Shown: in pieces, positions 21,936 through 33,678 of the stretch
Numbering within the stretch: the stretch's first letter is position 1
Layout: each line of letters opens with the position of its first letter
From: Echinometra lucunter
Taxonomy: Eukaryota; Echinodermata; Echinoidea; Camarodonta; Echinometridae
Assembly (NCBI GenBank): GCA_029962745.1
Contig: JAPZVO010000022.1
Location: 667,923 to 731,922 of the forward strand
Reading direction: 5' to 3'
DNA length: 64,000 bases
The notes under the pieces: model-generated
Seen by the model: the letters and a program-made list of their open reading frames with translations, nothing else
The model's database searches: none
What the model was told of the DNA's origin: nothing
Program-made: the position numbers and the translations under genes

Positions 21936-22427
21936 AGTGATTACACAATGGTAAAAAAAAAATTGATATATGATTCGAGAATAGAATTCTAAGAAGAATA
22001 ACAATAAAAAATTTAATGATTTTCAATCGAAATCAATGCATTTTGGCTAATTATCTCATAAAAAAGTAAAGAGATGACCAAAAAATCTGAGTATGAGGTA
22101 TGACGTAAAAGTGGGTACCCAGCTTCGCGCATTGCAGTTGTGCTGCGCGCGCGCTAATAGAACTGTACAATATGTATCATATTGTGCGCATTTTGCTAGA
22201 ATTGCGCGACAAGGTACCCACTTTGACGTCATTTTGACGTCAAAGTGGGTACCCAGTTGAAACTGGGTCACAGCTGAGGGGTCAAAAAGATCCTGAAATC
22301 TTACCACAGTTTGGGGGTTCCTTGGCAACACGACTTATAAAAAAACTTTAGGCGGATGATTTTCTGCTATAAAATCATGCTCTTTTAAATGAACTAATAT
22401 TGTTTCAGCATTGGGTAACCCCTTTAA
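21932..22427. mobile_element. TTAA-flanked MITE, present only in copy B
   Basis: Insert of about 488 bp between TTAA at 21932-21935 and TTAA at 22424-22427; copy A has a single TTAA at the same point (10086-10089). The ends are imperfect inverted repeats: AGTGATTACACAATGG on the left and AGGGGTTACCCAATGC on the right, 12 of 16 matching. This fits a PiggyBac-type nonautonomous element. Inside is a perfect 19-bp palindrome with a 3-nt loop (22213-22231 and 22235-22253) containing TGACGTCA, plus a further direct copy of its arm at 22101-22120. Confidence 0.82.
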
Positions 22428-22713
22428 GCCCTGAATGGGAACATGATGCTACTAGTAGCATCCATGATGGGAATGAGAGATTTCAGTCCATCAGTGCGTT
22501 ATAAGACGTGAATTCAAACTCCAGAGTCAGGACCTGTAGAATTAGAGAGTGTAAAAAGAATTATCATCATTCCGAATAGTGAGAATTCTATTTCTATGGG
22601 CAGAGGAGCGATAACAGATGATTTGCACCACTTTCATCATCAATTACAATGATCGGTTGCTTTCTACAACAACCTTTTAGAATGATACTTCCAAGATGTA
22701 TTGAGGTTGAACC

Positions 22714-22905
22714 TACACTCTTAAAAAGGATTGGTCAAAAATAACCAATGTGTTGGGGAATATATGCCCGACAAAAAATATTGGTGAAAATTGTCAAAAT
22801 TATTGACCAAAATGTACCAAAGTTTTGGTTGATTTTTACCATTTTTCGGTCGGACACATATACACCAATACATTGGGTATTTTGACCAATCCTTTTTTAG
22901 AGTGT
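22714..22905. mobile_element. Copy B version of the TACACTCTAAAAAAGG foldback MITE
   Basis: It corresponds to 10560-10753, with a few indels in the arms. Confidence 0.75.
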
Positions 22906-24859
22906 TCTTTGGAATACATGTTGATAATTCACAACGATTCGCTTTAAGCACGCCCCACATCATGCACACTATACAATCTATCTGCGATATGATTTTGGAA
23001 AAGTCATATTTATAAAATATGATATGAAAATGGAACACCTCGATGATCAAAGATGTGAAGAGTCGTATGAATGCTGAAATTGAAATTCCGGGTTTATTTT
23101 GTGCTTCCTTGCAGGGAGGAAAGTGAAATCAATTCCGAATTTTTGACGGAATAGCGGTCTTGCAATTACTTACAATTTAAAGCCGATTTCCCTTTACTCC
23201 ATCTAAAAGGTTATAGTAAACATTCATATAGATTTTACCATTCCTGCCTCTATCAAAGATCTTCAGGCTGCTAATTTTGTTTGTTTATTTTTAATATTTA
23301 ATGCAAATACAATTTCCCTCTAATATCAGGTAGCATTCGACATGGTCGAATCACACAATGTGCGGTGGCTTTCACTTGCACCGATTTGGAGCTCTGAATA
23401 CGCTCCCCCCCCCCCCCGATGCATACATATATATATATATATCAGTCATTTTTGCAGATACCGAAAACTACTATCACTATTGGAAACTACAATCCCACTA
23501 AAATGTAATTCAGATTGATTGAAAAGAGAAACGATAAAAGGTAAGAGTGAAATAGTAAGATCTGGGTCGTAGTTTTGGGACAGGTTTTGCAAACAGGATT
23601 AGATGCAATAATTGAATAATATGAAATGAAAGAGGATTACGATAAGGAATCGAAATGAAATATAGGCTGGTAGAAAAAAATATATCAAAGAATGCATTGA
23701 ATTCGCATTGACCCTCATTCCATGAAAATGCTTATTGGTTTAGGCAATGATACTTTTTTTTATGGGGGCCAATATTTTCCACGTTCCACTTATGGTTCTT
23801 GCTTTCATTTGAAGTTGATGTCCAAAACACATTACAGAGATACTTTGGTTACGCTCTCCAAGGTGTTGAATACTATATGGTATACCGTTACAGTTTCCAA
23901 AGTGTCCCCGGCGTTGCAACGCGATATGAATTTTCATGGCACAATCCAAATGTTCTGCTGCGTGACCAGAATTCAAATATGAACAAGAAAATACTGTCAT
24001 TGCAATGGTTTTTGAGATCTGATCCGTCTCACTGATATCATACACCAGCATACTCAGAGAAAACAGTGACGGATTCAGAATCCGGGGGGGGGGGGGTAGA
24101 CCAATGCCTTGATTGTGTCTCACATACCCCCCAGGGAGAGAGAGAGAGAGAGGGGAGGGAGAGATTTACTAAATAAAAAACGAAATTCTTTCCATTTTCC
24201 TATGTTATTTTTAATCAGAATCTTTTTTTTCCTTTCCCCAAATCACTTACAAAACGAATTATATACACAAACAGCAAATCAATAACAGAATGTTTGGTAG
24301 GCCTACTACAGAATCGGGCAATGGGGTCAAGAACAGATTTACTAACTCATTTCGCATTGCATTCATCAGAGTATACCGAAAGAGCATTTTGCCGTTCCCC
24401 TATGATGCCTATGGTTTCAGGTAATATTATTTGATTTCGGCTACCTTTTCATTCTTTCAATGTTATATTCTGATGAGTGAAAGTCAAAATATTTAGTATA
24501 TCCGTTCTTGATGCCATTGTCCGAAAACAACAGCAATAGGTGTCATTAAGATTATGACTCTTCTGCCCCTCCCATCTGTTTTTCTATATAGATGTGCCAC
24601 TGTGTGATTAAGACAAACATTCACATAGGTGGGAAAGATAGCAGCATTTCTTTTTATATAAAATGATTATTTTCATAACATCTTCTACGTTAAATACTTG
24701 TCAGTGTTGCTTCGAATCGATTCTGTTCCTTCAACTTGGTTTGTGACCATTCCTACTCACCGAGGAACACACTCCGTGTAAATGCAGAGCGATGTCAAAA
24801 TCAATCCACGGAAAGGAGAAAAGTCTATAGGCAATTGCCTCACTAAGCTTGGTAATTTG

Positions 24860-26014
24860 TTATAGCGAAGTGGCAATTGCACATGGTTTGACGACTATAT
24901 TGTTGTTGGAAGAACCTTTCATCTTAGCTCCTTTTCTGTGACGACAAAGTACTTTCACGAAGTTCCGTTTGAAGTTGTCGTTAAGGAACGCATAGACGAT
25001 GGATTGTTGCAACTGTTGCTGAGTCCAACGAGCTGAACGGCAGCGAAAAGGAGGCGGTTTCTTTCTCCGTCTTCCATGAAGGAGAACTCGCGCATGAGAT
25101 GGACGACGTGGTAGGGAAGCCAGCAGAAGGAGAAGAGACCGACAACCATGAGAATCATCTTGATGGCGCGTTTCTTGTACCGCAGCGATGTGGCCGTGTT
25201 GATGCCAGGATTCTGTGTCACTACTGAATCAGCAGGTGCGATAGGTTTGCGGATCCAGAGCTTGTGAACAACTTGCATGTACAGTACTGTCATAATGACC
25301 AAGGGAGTGACATAGAGGAGCAGGACAAGCAACAAAGTGTAGTTCTTCTTCTGTTGACGACTGTACCAATGTTCTCTGCAGATGCGGTACCATGAATTCG
25401 TAGTCGGGTCGACCACGGTCTCAAGCTGCAGTACAAAGAGAAATGGCGATACAAAAGTCATAGACATATCCAAAGGAAGGTCAGTAGGAAGACAGCACGA
25501 CGCGGCGTCTGGATAACCCTAGAGCGCAGAGGGTGGCAGATCGCTTGGTGGCGCTCTACCGCAATGGACATCATGGCAAGGATACTAGAGACAACGCCTA
25601 CAGAGGTTACAGTAGTTGAGAGCCTTACACATGAAGGGTCCTAGCACCCAGTCGAACCGTGATTGCCTCTATCAGCGTGAACGGGATGCAGAAGACAGCG
25701 ATTAAGAGATCAGAGATGGCTAAAGAAGCAAAGAAGATATTGATGGCCGTCTGCATATATTTCTTACGCGCTACCACAAAAATCACTAGCAGATTCCCGC
25801 CCAAAGCAAGCACGAAAATAACCATGTAGCACGTGATAAGAAGGATATCTGCTGTGGTAGACAGATCGTGTACGATATAATGAAAGTCGTAGTCGTAGGT
25901 ATCAAAAAAATCTCTAGTATCACTCATGTTCAGTAGAGCAAGAAGGTAGTCAAGGCTCTTGTTTTTTATTTCACCATGGAATGCGTTCACGAATGGATCC
26001 TCCCCTCCTTCCAT
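24860..26014 (-). pseudogene. Second copy of the QRFP receptor-like GPCR with four 1-nt indels (probably an allele with sequence errors)
   Basis: It spans 1155 bp like the intact gene. Relative to 12733-13887 it has one extra base near 25655, one extra near 25611, one missing near 25467 and one missing near 25001. Two gains and two losses cancel, so start and stop are still in register, but the reading frame is broken between them. I count 11 substitutions against copy A, every one at a third codon position and synonymous, with no amino-acid change. Constraint of this kind is not expected of a dead paralogue. I therefore read it as the other allele, with the indels being consensus errors. As given, the sequence cannot make the full receptor. 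Confidence 0.85.
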
Positions 26015-27369
26015 CTTTTCATAATATTTCTCCTTGCTCTCTCCCCTTCTCGAACAGATAAAAATTAACCGACAAGGTTGAGAGGAAATGCGTCGAAGAT
26101 CTGAAGGGCGAGAAATCGAATGATCGGCAACACTTCTTCAAATGCTTTTAAAGTGACATTTGAATGTGACAATCTACCATAAATAGTGACCGAGTTCTAG
26201 ATTCATGGTTTCTTTCTACTTGAAAATATAGCGGTAACGGCTCTTCGTTCAACCGAAGAGCGGAAATGTCAACGAGCAAGCGAGAAAATTACGTTTCTAC
26301 ACTTACGTCTCTACAAATTTATTTCGACGTTTAAAGACGCAAACAAAAGTGGCTTTGAGAGTAGCCGCGATATAATGCAAGCTTATCTGAAGAACTTAGC
26401 TTGTTTCCATGGAAGATATTTCGAGCTTTTCATGCTTACGTCGCTAACATGGCAAATTGATACGGAAAACCAGGATTTAAAAGATCTTATATAAAATATC
26501 CATCTCAAACCACTGGCACCTGGGTTGATCGATGTTGAACTACAGGGTGATTAAATGCCGAATTCTTGCGACAGTTAAAATCCAGCACGCTTGATGGATG
26601 CGTCTGTAAGTACGAAGTAAATTCAGCAAAATACAAAGTCAAGGAGAAGATGACTTTCTTCTTCAGCTTTCAGTGGAGCGAGAACGACTTCAGTTTTCAA
26701 AAGAGCGCGAAATCTTCACACAGCCGTCTCCTTTGGAATCATCATCCGATAATATTTCTAACTAGAAGAAATCTTTCTCGTCCGCTCAGCAAAGCGCGGG
26801 ATTTGACTGCTATCGCTTCGTTGATCCCGGCTTGCATTATTCATATTTTCTCTGTGATTGGCGAATCTCGGCCTAGGCCACGCCCATGACAGGATGATGT
26901 CACCGGTATCTTCTCCGATGCACGTGACTGCTGTTTTCTGTGCTGTGAAGTCATGAAGTAGAGCTTGCAATAGGCATGATAGGCGATCAAAGGATGGGTG
27001 AGGCGAGGTGGTTGAGTGAGTGCATTAAGTATTCACCATTATTTTATTTTCTTCAAGGACTTGATTAAACTCAAATCACGTCATTACTGAGTTTGATATC
27101 TTTAACCCGCTAAAGATGCCAGAGTCGAACAAAATGGCCAAGGCGAGACCATTATATCTTATTCGACATGATTAAATGTTATTAACCAATTACCTCATTT
27201 CCGTTATCATTATGATAAATCGAAAACATCAATCTTTCATGAAAAATAAAATTAAATTCTTGCAAAGTTATTGCGACATCATGATAATTTCTCTTTGCAT
27301 CGTATTAAAATCTATACGTTGAAAAGGAGAGACAGCACCCAAGAAGTAGAAAAAAACATACAAAGAGGA
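26015..27369. other. Copy B 5' flank of the receptor gene
   Basis: It corresponds to 13888-15245. No additional feature is visible. Confidence 0.5.
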
Positions 27370-27432
27370 ATGGGGGGGGGGGTGGGGGGGGGGGGGTGAG
27401 AAGAGAGAGAGAGAGAGAGGGGGGGGGGGTGA
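27370..27432. repeat. G/GA microsatellite, copy B
   Basis: It is the counterpart of 15246-15317 with different run lengths and interrupting T residues. Confidence 0.85.
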
Positions 27433-27917
27433 GCAGGGTAGATGATGACTTCAACAATCTAAAACATTATAATCTCAATATCGCAGTGGTAAATCTAAAC
27501 TGGAGCTTATTAAGCTTTACCATAATGGTCAAGCGTAACACAACACAATGACTGTGCTGTGTTAGTTATCGTATGAAGATGTGGACACACTCAACATTTA
27601 ATGATACTCTTTTGATTTGATTTGATTTGATGATACTCTTGTCATTTGAGAACATATCAAGCTGTGGTTTATACATCATAGAGCTTGACTGGCATGCACT
27701 CCCTTCCCTTTGTCCCTGCTGAAGGGAAAAGGGGAGGGAGCATCACCAAATATTGCTTCCTAAGTTTTTATTTTGGTTGATTTTTAAAAAATATTTCCCC
27801 CGTGCATGACCACTAAAAACACATGCAATACTTGTAAGTATAAGCAGTCAGGGGACCGACAGATCCTCTCCATAACACTTGATAATGAGGATTGATGCCT
27901 TTAGTAGTGAGCAGTGG

Positions 27918-27988
27918 CGCATCCTTTTGGATTCGAACCCGCGTACTCCCAGTTATGAACCACTGCTTTACCACTGAGCGAATCGCGA
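27918..27988 (-). repeat. Copy B version of the tRNA-like segment
   Basis: It corresponds to 15800-15872. Box B is intact; indels fall in the anticodon region. Confidence 0.5.
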
Positions 27989-28179
27989 CGAATATAACGG
28001 CATTAGCAGGAATATCTTATAATAACAATGTTACCCAGTCTCGGGGAAAATAATAAATCATTCCAGTAAAATTTACGCATTTTTTTGAGGGTGGGTGCAG
28101 GGGGGGGGGGGTAGGTTTTCACTAGCGGATCAATGGTTTGAAAAAATGGGGGCGCAGGATCGAGAGGTGAATGTTATCA

Positions 28180-28602
28180 CTAAAGCCTGCCGCACCTATA
28201 CGATCCGACTGCGACCTGATTTTTCGAACAAAGGCATTCAGCATTAAGTATGAAAGTCTAAACAAGTAAAATTATCTTATTTGAAGTACAGAATAAATGA
28301 TAGGATACAAAATCGAAATTTTGGGTTACTGCAAGCCTTGCGGTAGGAGTAAAGGCCAAATCGGCTTCAAATCGTAGCCGATCGCAAGATTGCTATGACG
28401 TCCCTACGATTTGGAATTGAGTTCGCTTTTATTCCTACAGGGAAGATCGCAGTAGCCCGAAATTTCTATTTTTGTATTCATACGACTATTCGAAACTTTG
28501 ATCATTAAGTATTCACATGTTTTGAATGTTCGTATCGAATGCTATAACAAATGTTTCCGAAATCGGATCGCAGACGGATCGTATAGTGTGCGGCTGGCTT
28601 AG
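28180..28602. mobile_element. Copy B version of the CCGCACACTATACGATC MITE
   Basis: It corresponds to 16064-16488. The left terminal repeat has lost two bases (GCACCTATA instead of GCACACTATA). Confidence 0.78.
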
Positions 28603-28705
28603 GGCAGCTATGCTGTTGTGAGCTGGGCGCCGATTTCATGCGCGATGGCGACGTTCGGTTGGAGATTAGATTTCATTTAACCCATTGGCTACGGGAATCG
28701 GTGTG

Positions 28706-29047
28706 TAGCCACTTGGTCTAATACTAGTTGGTCTAATTCCCAGGTCGTCTAACACCGCTATGGCTAAACCCATTTGGTCTACAATCAATTTGGTCTAAAT
28801 GCCGTTTGGTCCAATCATCACTTGGTCTAATACCCACTTGGGCTAACTGTCATTTTGTCTAGACCAAGTGAGTAGTGGACGAAATGGGCATAGTCTAACA
28901 GGAAATTAGACGAAGTGGTAAATGGGCGAAGTGGTAATTAGACTAAATGGTTGTTAGACGAACTAGTTGTAGACGAAATGTGATTAGACAATGAGGAATG
29001 AGACAAAAAGGGCATTAGACAAAGTGGGATTAGACCAAATGACAATT
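28706..29047. mobile_element. Copy B version of the TTGGTCTAA foldback element
   Basis: It corresponds to 16594-16936, with the same order of short repeats and a central switch in orientation. Confidence 0.75.
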
Positions 29048-30241
29048 CACCCGGGAATGGGCTCCTGTACTAGGTCTAGATGAGAATTCAGTAGTCAACG
29101 GGATAAGAAGCCAAGCGGTGCCTTCGTCGCCATAAAAAAGGAGGGATACGCGCCACCCGTCCCCTGGATAATCTTCTCCAAAATGAGTATGTATTACTTT
29201 ATCTACTGTCAAATTGACTTTCTGCAATTCTCACAAAATTGATTTAGAAATGTGGCAATTATTTCAGTCTCCTCTCCACTATGTGGAGTACCACAGGAAA
29301 AAAAATTCACAGGTGAGTTTAAAAAATGGATGAATAAAACAGTTCCTTTAAAAGATGTGAGCACTTCAGAAAGACGTCGAATATAATAACAGCAGCACAT
29401 TAACAGATTAAGAACTGCATCATTCCCAAAGCAACGCCCGCTCATCTCGTCACCACAAGGTCGCAATAAACATTAATTTCGGATCGTTCAGACGTTGCTT
29501 TTAAGTCTTTGTTCAAGTCGGCAATGTTTTTGAAATAAAATATCCTATATTATGAATTATTCAAGTTTTTTAGTCAACAAACAGCCTTGATCAGCTCGTT
29601 AGCTGCACTACTCTAGGAACATTAAATAGATCTTCGAGAGCGAAGGAAAACACGTGCTCTGACCTCGTCGCCTCCAGAGATTCAAAGCAACGCTCTTTAC
29701 TGCTTAAGGCTCGTTCAGTTTGAAAAGGTAAACCGCAAACAAACATGTTTCCTATTTTATTAGAAAGTGCTCTTCATGGTTATATTGAAAGTTTAATATA
29801 CGTGGTGTTAAGTTTTAAAATAGACAATTTGGGAACTGAATGTGAGAATTTGCGTAAATGGAATATTTTTTTTTTGGAACTTCAATGTTTTTCATGCTGT
29901 CCTAAGGAGGTGTGGTTTGTCTAGTTTGGGCCTGGGTCGTGTGGGTGCCATACTAATGCCTAGTTTATTGTGGCATCGCAGTTAGAGACCCCTAAAAGAA
30001 TCTTGGTGAACTTAAACTCCGCTGCCTCCTCCGACTACGATATATTTCAAAAGACAGCCGCGCTAGAGCAGGAAAGATAAGAAAGATAAGTTTCTGATCT
30101 GCATCATTCTTTTCAATCAAAACGGGACGGAGTAATGTTACTCTTTCTCTGTTTCTCTGTCTCTCTTTCTTCCCTTTCTCATTATCTCTCTCTTACTTTC
30201 TCCTCTCTCCTCTAGTCTGTCTAGTTTGCCTCTCCAAGATT

Positions 30242-30423
30242 AAAAAAAAATGCGTGCACACATTGGTATCAATAATGCCTGTAGCTTTTTCATTTATTTG
30301 GTGTACGATAAAAGAGCAATGTAGATAAAATGCCTTGCTCAAGGGCATAAGTGCCGTGCCGGGAATCGAAACCCCGACTTTCGCGTCTCCAGTCAAGCAC
30401 CTTAGACCACTCGACCACGGCAC
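30242..30423 (-). mobile_element. tRNA-derived SINE, copy B
   Basis: It is the allelic counterpart of 18139-18317. The tRNA-like head starts at 30423 and the A-rich tail ends at 30242. Confidence 0.83.
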
Positions 30424-30606
30424 CTCCACTCTTACGTTTCGTCATCGATACGCATTGAAATGATGAAATGCATCCACGCATATTGAACATGTTTAATGCG
30501 TGATAATCGCTGTTGCAAGAGCTATCACTCATCCAAACATTGACGTTTGTATTCGATTTAGATATTTCGCCAGATGAAACCGCTTACAAAATTTCAACTT
30601 GATAAA

Positions 30607-31117
30607 AGAAATGAATCATCTTGTTGCACATTTCAATGTTATCTATTATGTCATAAAGGATGCTCTTCTTGTCTTGAAAGTCCAACAAGTGGCTTTTTTT
30701 TTAGTCAGGGAACACGGGGAAGTCATTGCCATCGGGGACGAGATCAATTTGTTCATTACTTGAGGAGGGAGTCAACCCTCCCCCCCCCCCCCCCCATAGA
30801 TCGACATAGAATTGCCTTCCCATACCATACCTGACATGATGATGCATTCCCTTTCGTTATAAAATCCTTATTTTCTTTTCTCAACTTTTCAACTTGAGCA
30901 AGAATTCGTAACCATACAAACCTTGGGCAACGTCAATATTGGAGGCTCCGAGATTATTATGCTTCAGCCATAGGTGGCGCCAGGGTATTTAGATAGGAGG
31001 AAGGCTTTTTTTCTGGTTTTTAACCTTGTCCAAAGGTGAGTTTATTCACGTTTTAAATGAATGAATAGGGTTATTATAATAATTTGCATGACCCTGCCCC
31101 ATTTCCGGTATTCTCTT
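30607..31117. other. Unique sequence right of the duplicated locus, no gene seen
   Basis: The only notable item is a run of C at about 30779-30795. The reading frame at 30574-30834 begins inside copy B and is cut by low-complexity sequence; I do not call it coding. Confidence 0.55.
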
Positions 31118-31400
31118 CTTTCTCCTGCTCCTGCTCCTGCTCTTGCTCCTGCTCCTCCTGCTCCCCCTGCTCCTCCTGCTCCTCCTCCTGCTCCTCCTGC
31201 TCCTCCTTCTTCTTCTTTCTTCTTCCTATTCTTCTTCTTCCTCAACTTTCTCCTCCTCCTCCTCCTCCTCCTCTTCTCCTTCTTCTCCTCCTCCTTCTTC
31301 TTCTTGTTCTTGTTATTCTCCTTTTCCCCTTCTTCTTCTCCTCCTCCTTCCTCTCCTTCTTTTCCTTCTCCTTCCTCTCCTTCTTTTCCTCCTCCTCCCT
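31118..31400. repeat. Long polypyrimidine tract, (CTCCTG)n then (CTT/CCT)n
   Basis: About 280 bp is almost pure C/T on the plus strand, beginning with CTCCTG hexamers and passing into CTT and CCT triplets. Reading frames on both strands are homopolymeric (Ser, Leu, Pro, or Gly/Ala). Such mirror-like purine/pyrimidine tracts can form triplex DNA; that is known of the class, not shown here. Confidence 0.93.
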
Positions 31401-31913
31401 CCTTTTTTGATCACTAATTATAGCGCTGCCCCTGGCTTCAGCTACACGAGTTCCGAGCTTTAATTCGTCAAATACTGTATATAGATTTGGGTTCTGGTCT
31501 GAATAGGGTTTTAGGTTAGTTTAGAGGTTAGGGTTTTATATATAGCATTGGGTTAAACTTAGAAATTCGGTTAGCTGGTTAGTGCAGTCAAATGATGCGA
31601 AGCGGATGTCGCCTGACAATGTGTCGTGCAATCCAGTACCAAACCAACTTTCGAACCTGCCGCTCCTGTTCCTATCCTTGATCCATCAATGGCATCTGAG
31701 TCACGTTGATTCCACCAAATCACTTTGGGAATCTCATTGATCTAGAGTATACCTAGTGAAGCAAACCAAAATGATCACATGGCCCTCACACACGTGTTAG
31801 ATAAGACTAGCGATCAATCTGGCGCTTTGAAATAATGAGTTTCATCCTCCTGCATGCGTGAAAATCAACTAAGTGCGTCGTCTTTCGTGTCTTTCCTCAT
31901 TTCTTTGTAATCT
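31401..31913. other. No recognised feature
   Basis: There are a few GGTTAGGG-like bits near 31510-31545, too few and irregular to be telomeric. No gene is seen. Confidence 0.5.
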
Positions 31914-32180
31914 TAAAGGGTAAGTCCACCCTAGAAAGTTTCACTATTTCAATAAAAAGAGATAAATTTGAACAGCATTTTAAAAAAGAAATGAGCAAAA
32001 TCGGTCAAAGAATAAGAAAATTACACTCATTTACGTTTTGTAGTAAATTACTCTCGGCTCTGCAAATTGGCAACACTGATGACATCATATGCTAGCAGTT
32101 CTCCATTCACTTTGTACATGAAATTTCACATTTTCTTAATTTTCTTGGAAGTAACACTTTTAATAAGCCCCATAGTCAAT
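31914..32180. mobile_element. One arm of a TTAA-type MITE related to 62239-62824
   Basis: It starts TTAAAGGGTAAGTCCACCCT and shares with the later element GAGCAAAATCGG, a GGCAAC core, TGATGACATCA and CTCCATTCACTTTGTACA. I could not find the opposite arm, so it appears truncated after about 260 bp. Confidence 0.6.
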
Positions 32181-32293
32181 GTATGTTCAGAAGAATTGCT
32201 TTTTACATAACATACTTTGACTATGGGGTAAAACGCAAAATAGATAGAAAAAAGGGGAGAATGAGGAGAAACATAATCCTTAAGAATTATGCG

Positions 32294-32945
32294 CCCCATC
32301 AGCAGTGTAAATGCATTACAAAGACAATTTTTACGGTTTAAAATGCAAAAAAAGTTCTTAAGCTCGGTCGCTGTGCTCCCTCGAATAATTATTTTCTTTC
32401 AGGATCTCGTAATTTCGGGCCCCCAGTATATAGTTCTTATAAAAAGCTATATTCAAGGGTTCCAGATTTGAAAAATAAATATGTATTTTGTCGTTGCATA
32501 AAGCAGCATTTACAGAGTTCAACGTTTAAAAGAAATCTCAACTTGACCCCCCCCCCCCCCATCGGCAGGGTAAATGCACCAGAAATGCAGTTTTTGAGGG
32601 TTAAGAATGCGAAAAATTTCTAAATCTTTGTCGCTCTGCTCCCTTGCATAATAAGTTTCTTACAGGATCTCGTAATTTCGCTCCCCGTATAGTTCTTAAA
32701 TAGTTCCATGGGGGCAGTTGGGACCTATTTGTTTCAATGGGTCAATTTGTATTTCAATTGGTATTCAATGGGTTAAAAATTTGAAATACATGTATAAAGA
32801 TGTAATTGTTCTTAATTTGCTTTGCTCGCTATCGTGGAAGTTTCATCTCCCTCTCAATATTGCGCCCCCAAAGAAGAATAAAGTGCATAAAACAGCATTT
32901 GAGAGATTCAACATTTACAAGGAATCTCAACTTTCAGTCAACTTG
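32294..32945. repeat. Local tandem duplication, two diverged units
   Basis: Unit one (about 32294-32550) and unit two (about 32561-32945) share AGGATCTCGTAATTTCG (32400 and 32663), a GTCGCT...GCTCCCT segment, and an end reading CATAAAACAGCATTT through AATCTCAACTT. Unit two is longer because of an internal insertion of about 125 bp. A third, weaker unit may lie at 33600-33720. The shared AGGATCTCG and 3' pattern suggests a degenerate dispersed repeat. Confidence 0.7.
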
Positions 32946-33063
32946 CCGAATACCTAGATTAGGCCCATTTCTCAAGGGTTTTCGTTCTATTTTACTCCCA
33001 GTTTTTGAATGGAGTGAATGGAAAACCATTTATAAATATACAAACTTCGAACTTCTAAACCGC

Positions 33064-33550
33064 CCCGGGGGGGGGGGGTCACTTCCATTGAAAATTGGAC
33101 AGCATCCGCGAGAAAAAAAAACGCGGAAAAAGGGTATTTTTTCAGGGGTAGGCGCAGAACGCGCGGAACGCGAATAGAGTGTCAAAAACTCCCTAAAATG
33201 AAAAAAAAAAGCCCCCTAAATCACGATAATCTAAAACGCGAAAATGGTATGTAATTTGCACCGACTGCGAGACCGACTGTAATAAGACCCGTGAACGGAA
33301 TATGCTATAACGCCTGTGTAAAACATAATGAGACAGTGCATTATCTCGAGATAAAAACGGCTCCAAACTTTCAATGGACCCCACTAACACTCTCAAGATA
33401 TGAAAATGGGAATATCCTCGTTTAGGGTGTGCAAATCTGGGACATCTGCACAAAATCCGTGTTTAGGGTGTCCTAGCGGCCTGCCCTTGAATCCTCGTTT
33501 AGGGTGCTTTAGGGTGCTGTCCACTCGTCAATGGAAGTGAACCCCCCGGG
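33064..33550. mobile_element. hAT-like nonautonomous element with 8-bp target duplication
   Basis: The terminal inverted repeats are CCCGGGGG(n)TCACTTCCATTGA at the left and the complement at the right end (TCAATGGAAGTGAACCCCCC then GGG). The flanks carry a perfect 8-bp direct repeat TAAACCGC (33056-33063 and 33551-33558), as produced by hAT transposases. It is about 487 bp with no transposase ORF. The inside has several TTTAGGGTG motifs near the right end. It interrupts the duplicated region described at 32294. A relative is at 43317-43666. Confidence 0.85.
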
Positions 33551-33641
33551 TAAACCGCTCAATCGCAGTGGTCAGTTGCAAAATGTCCTGGGTATACGCA
33601 AGAAATTGTGTATGGTGCGGTTAAAATGGAAACAAAACCAC

Positions 33642-33678
33642 CCCCCCCCCCCAAAAAAAAAAAAAAAAAAAAAAAAAA
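33642..33678. repeat. C run followed by A run
   Basis: About 11 C at 33642-33652 are followed by an uninterrupted A run to about 33678. Confidence 0.9.

Larger units (their letters stand above)
19065..30606. repeat. Copy B of the 11-kb locus, continuous with the sequence to its right
   Basis: It matches 7198-18500 in order and orientation. At 30606 the match ends where copy A hits the gap, and copy B continues into unique sequence. It lacks the Gypsy element and the 10212 foldback, and has an extra 488-bp TTAA-flanked insert. Many differences from A are single missing or extra bases, which suggests lower consensus quality. Confidence 0.9.

Noticed and set aside
24860..26014. A true paralogous receptor pseudogene
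   Set aside because: All 11 substitutions are synonymous and only 1-nt indels break the frame, which fits an allele with sequence errors better.
31042..31463. Frames rich in Ser, Leu, Pro, or Gly/Ala
   Set aside because: They are translations of the (CTCCTG)n and (CTT)n polypyrimidine tract.
31500..31550. Interstitial telomere-like GGTTAGGG pieces
   Set aside because: There are too few units, and they are irregular.
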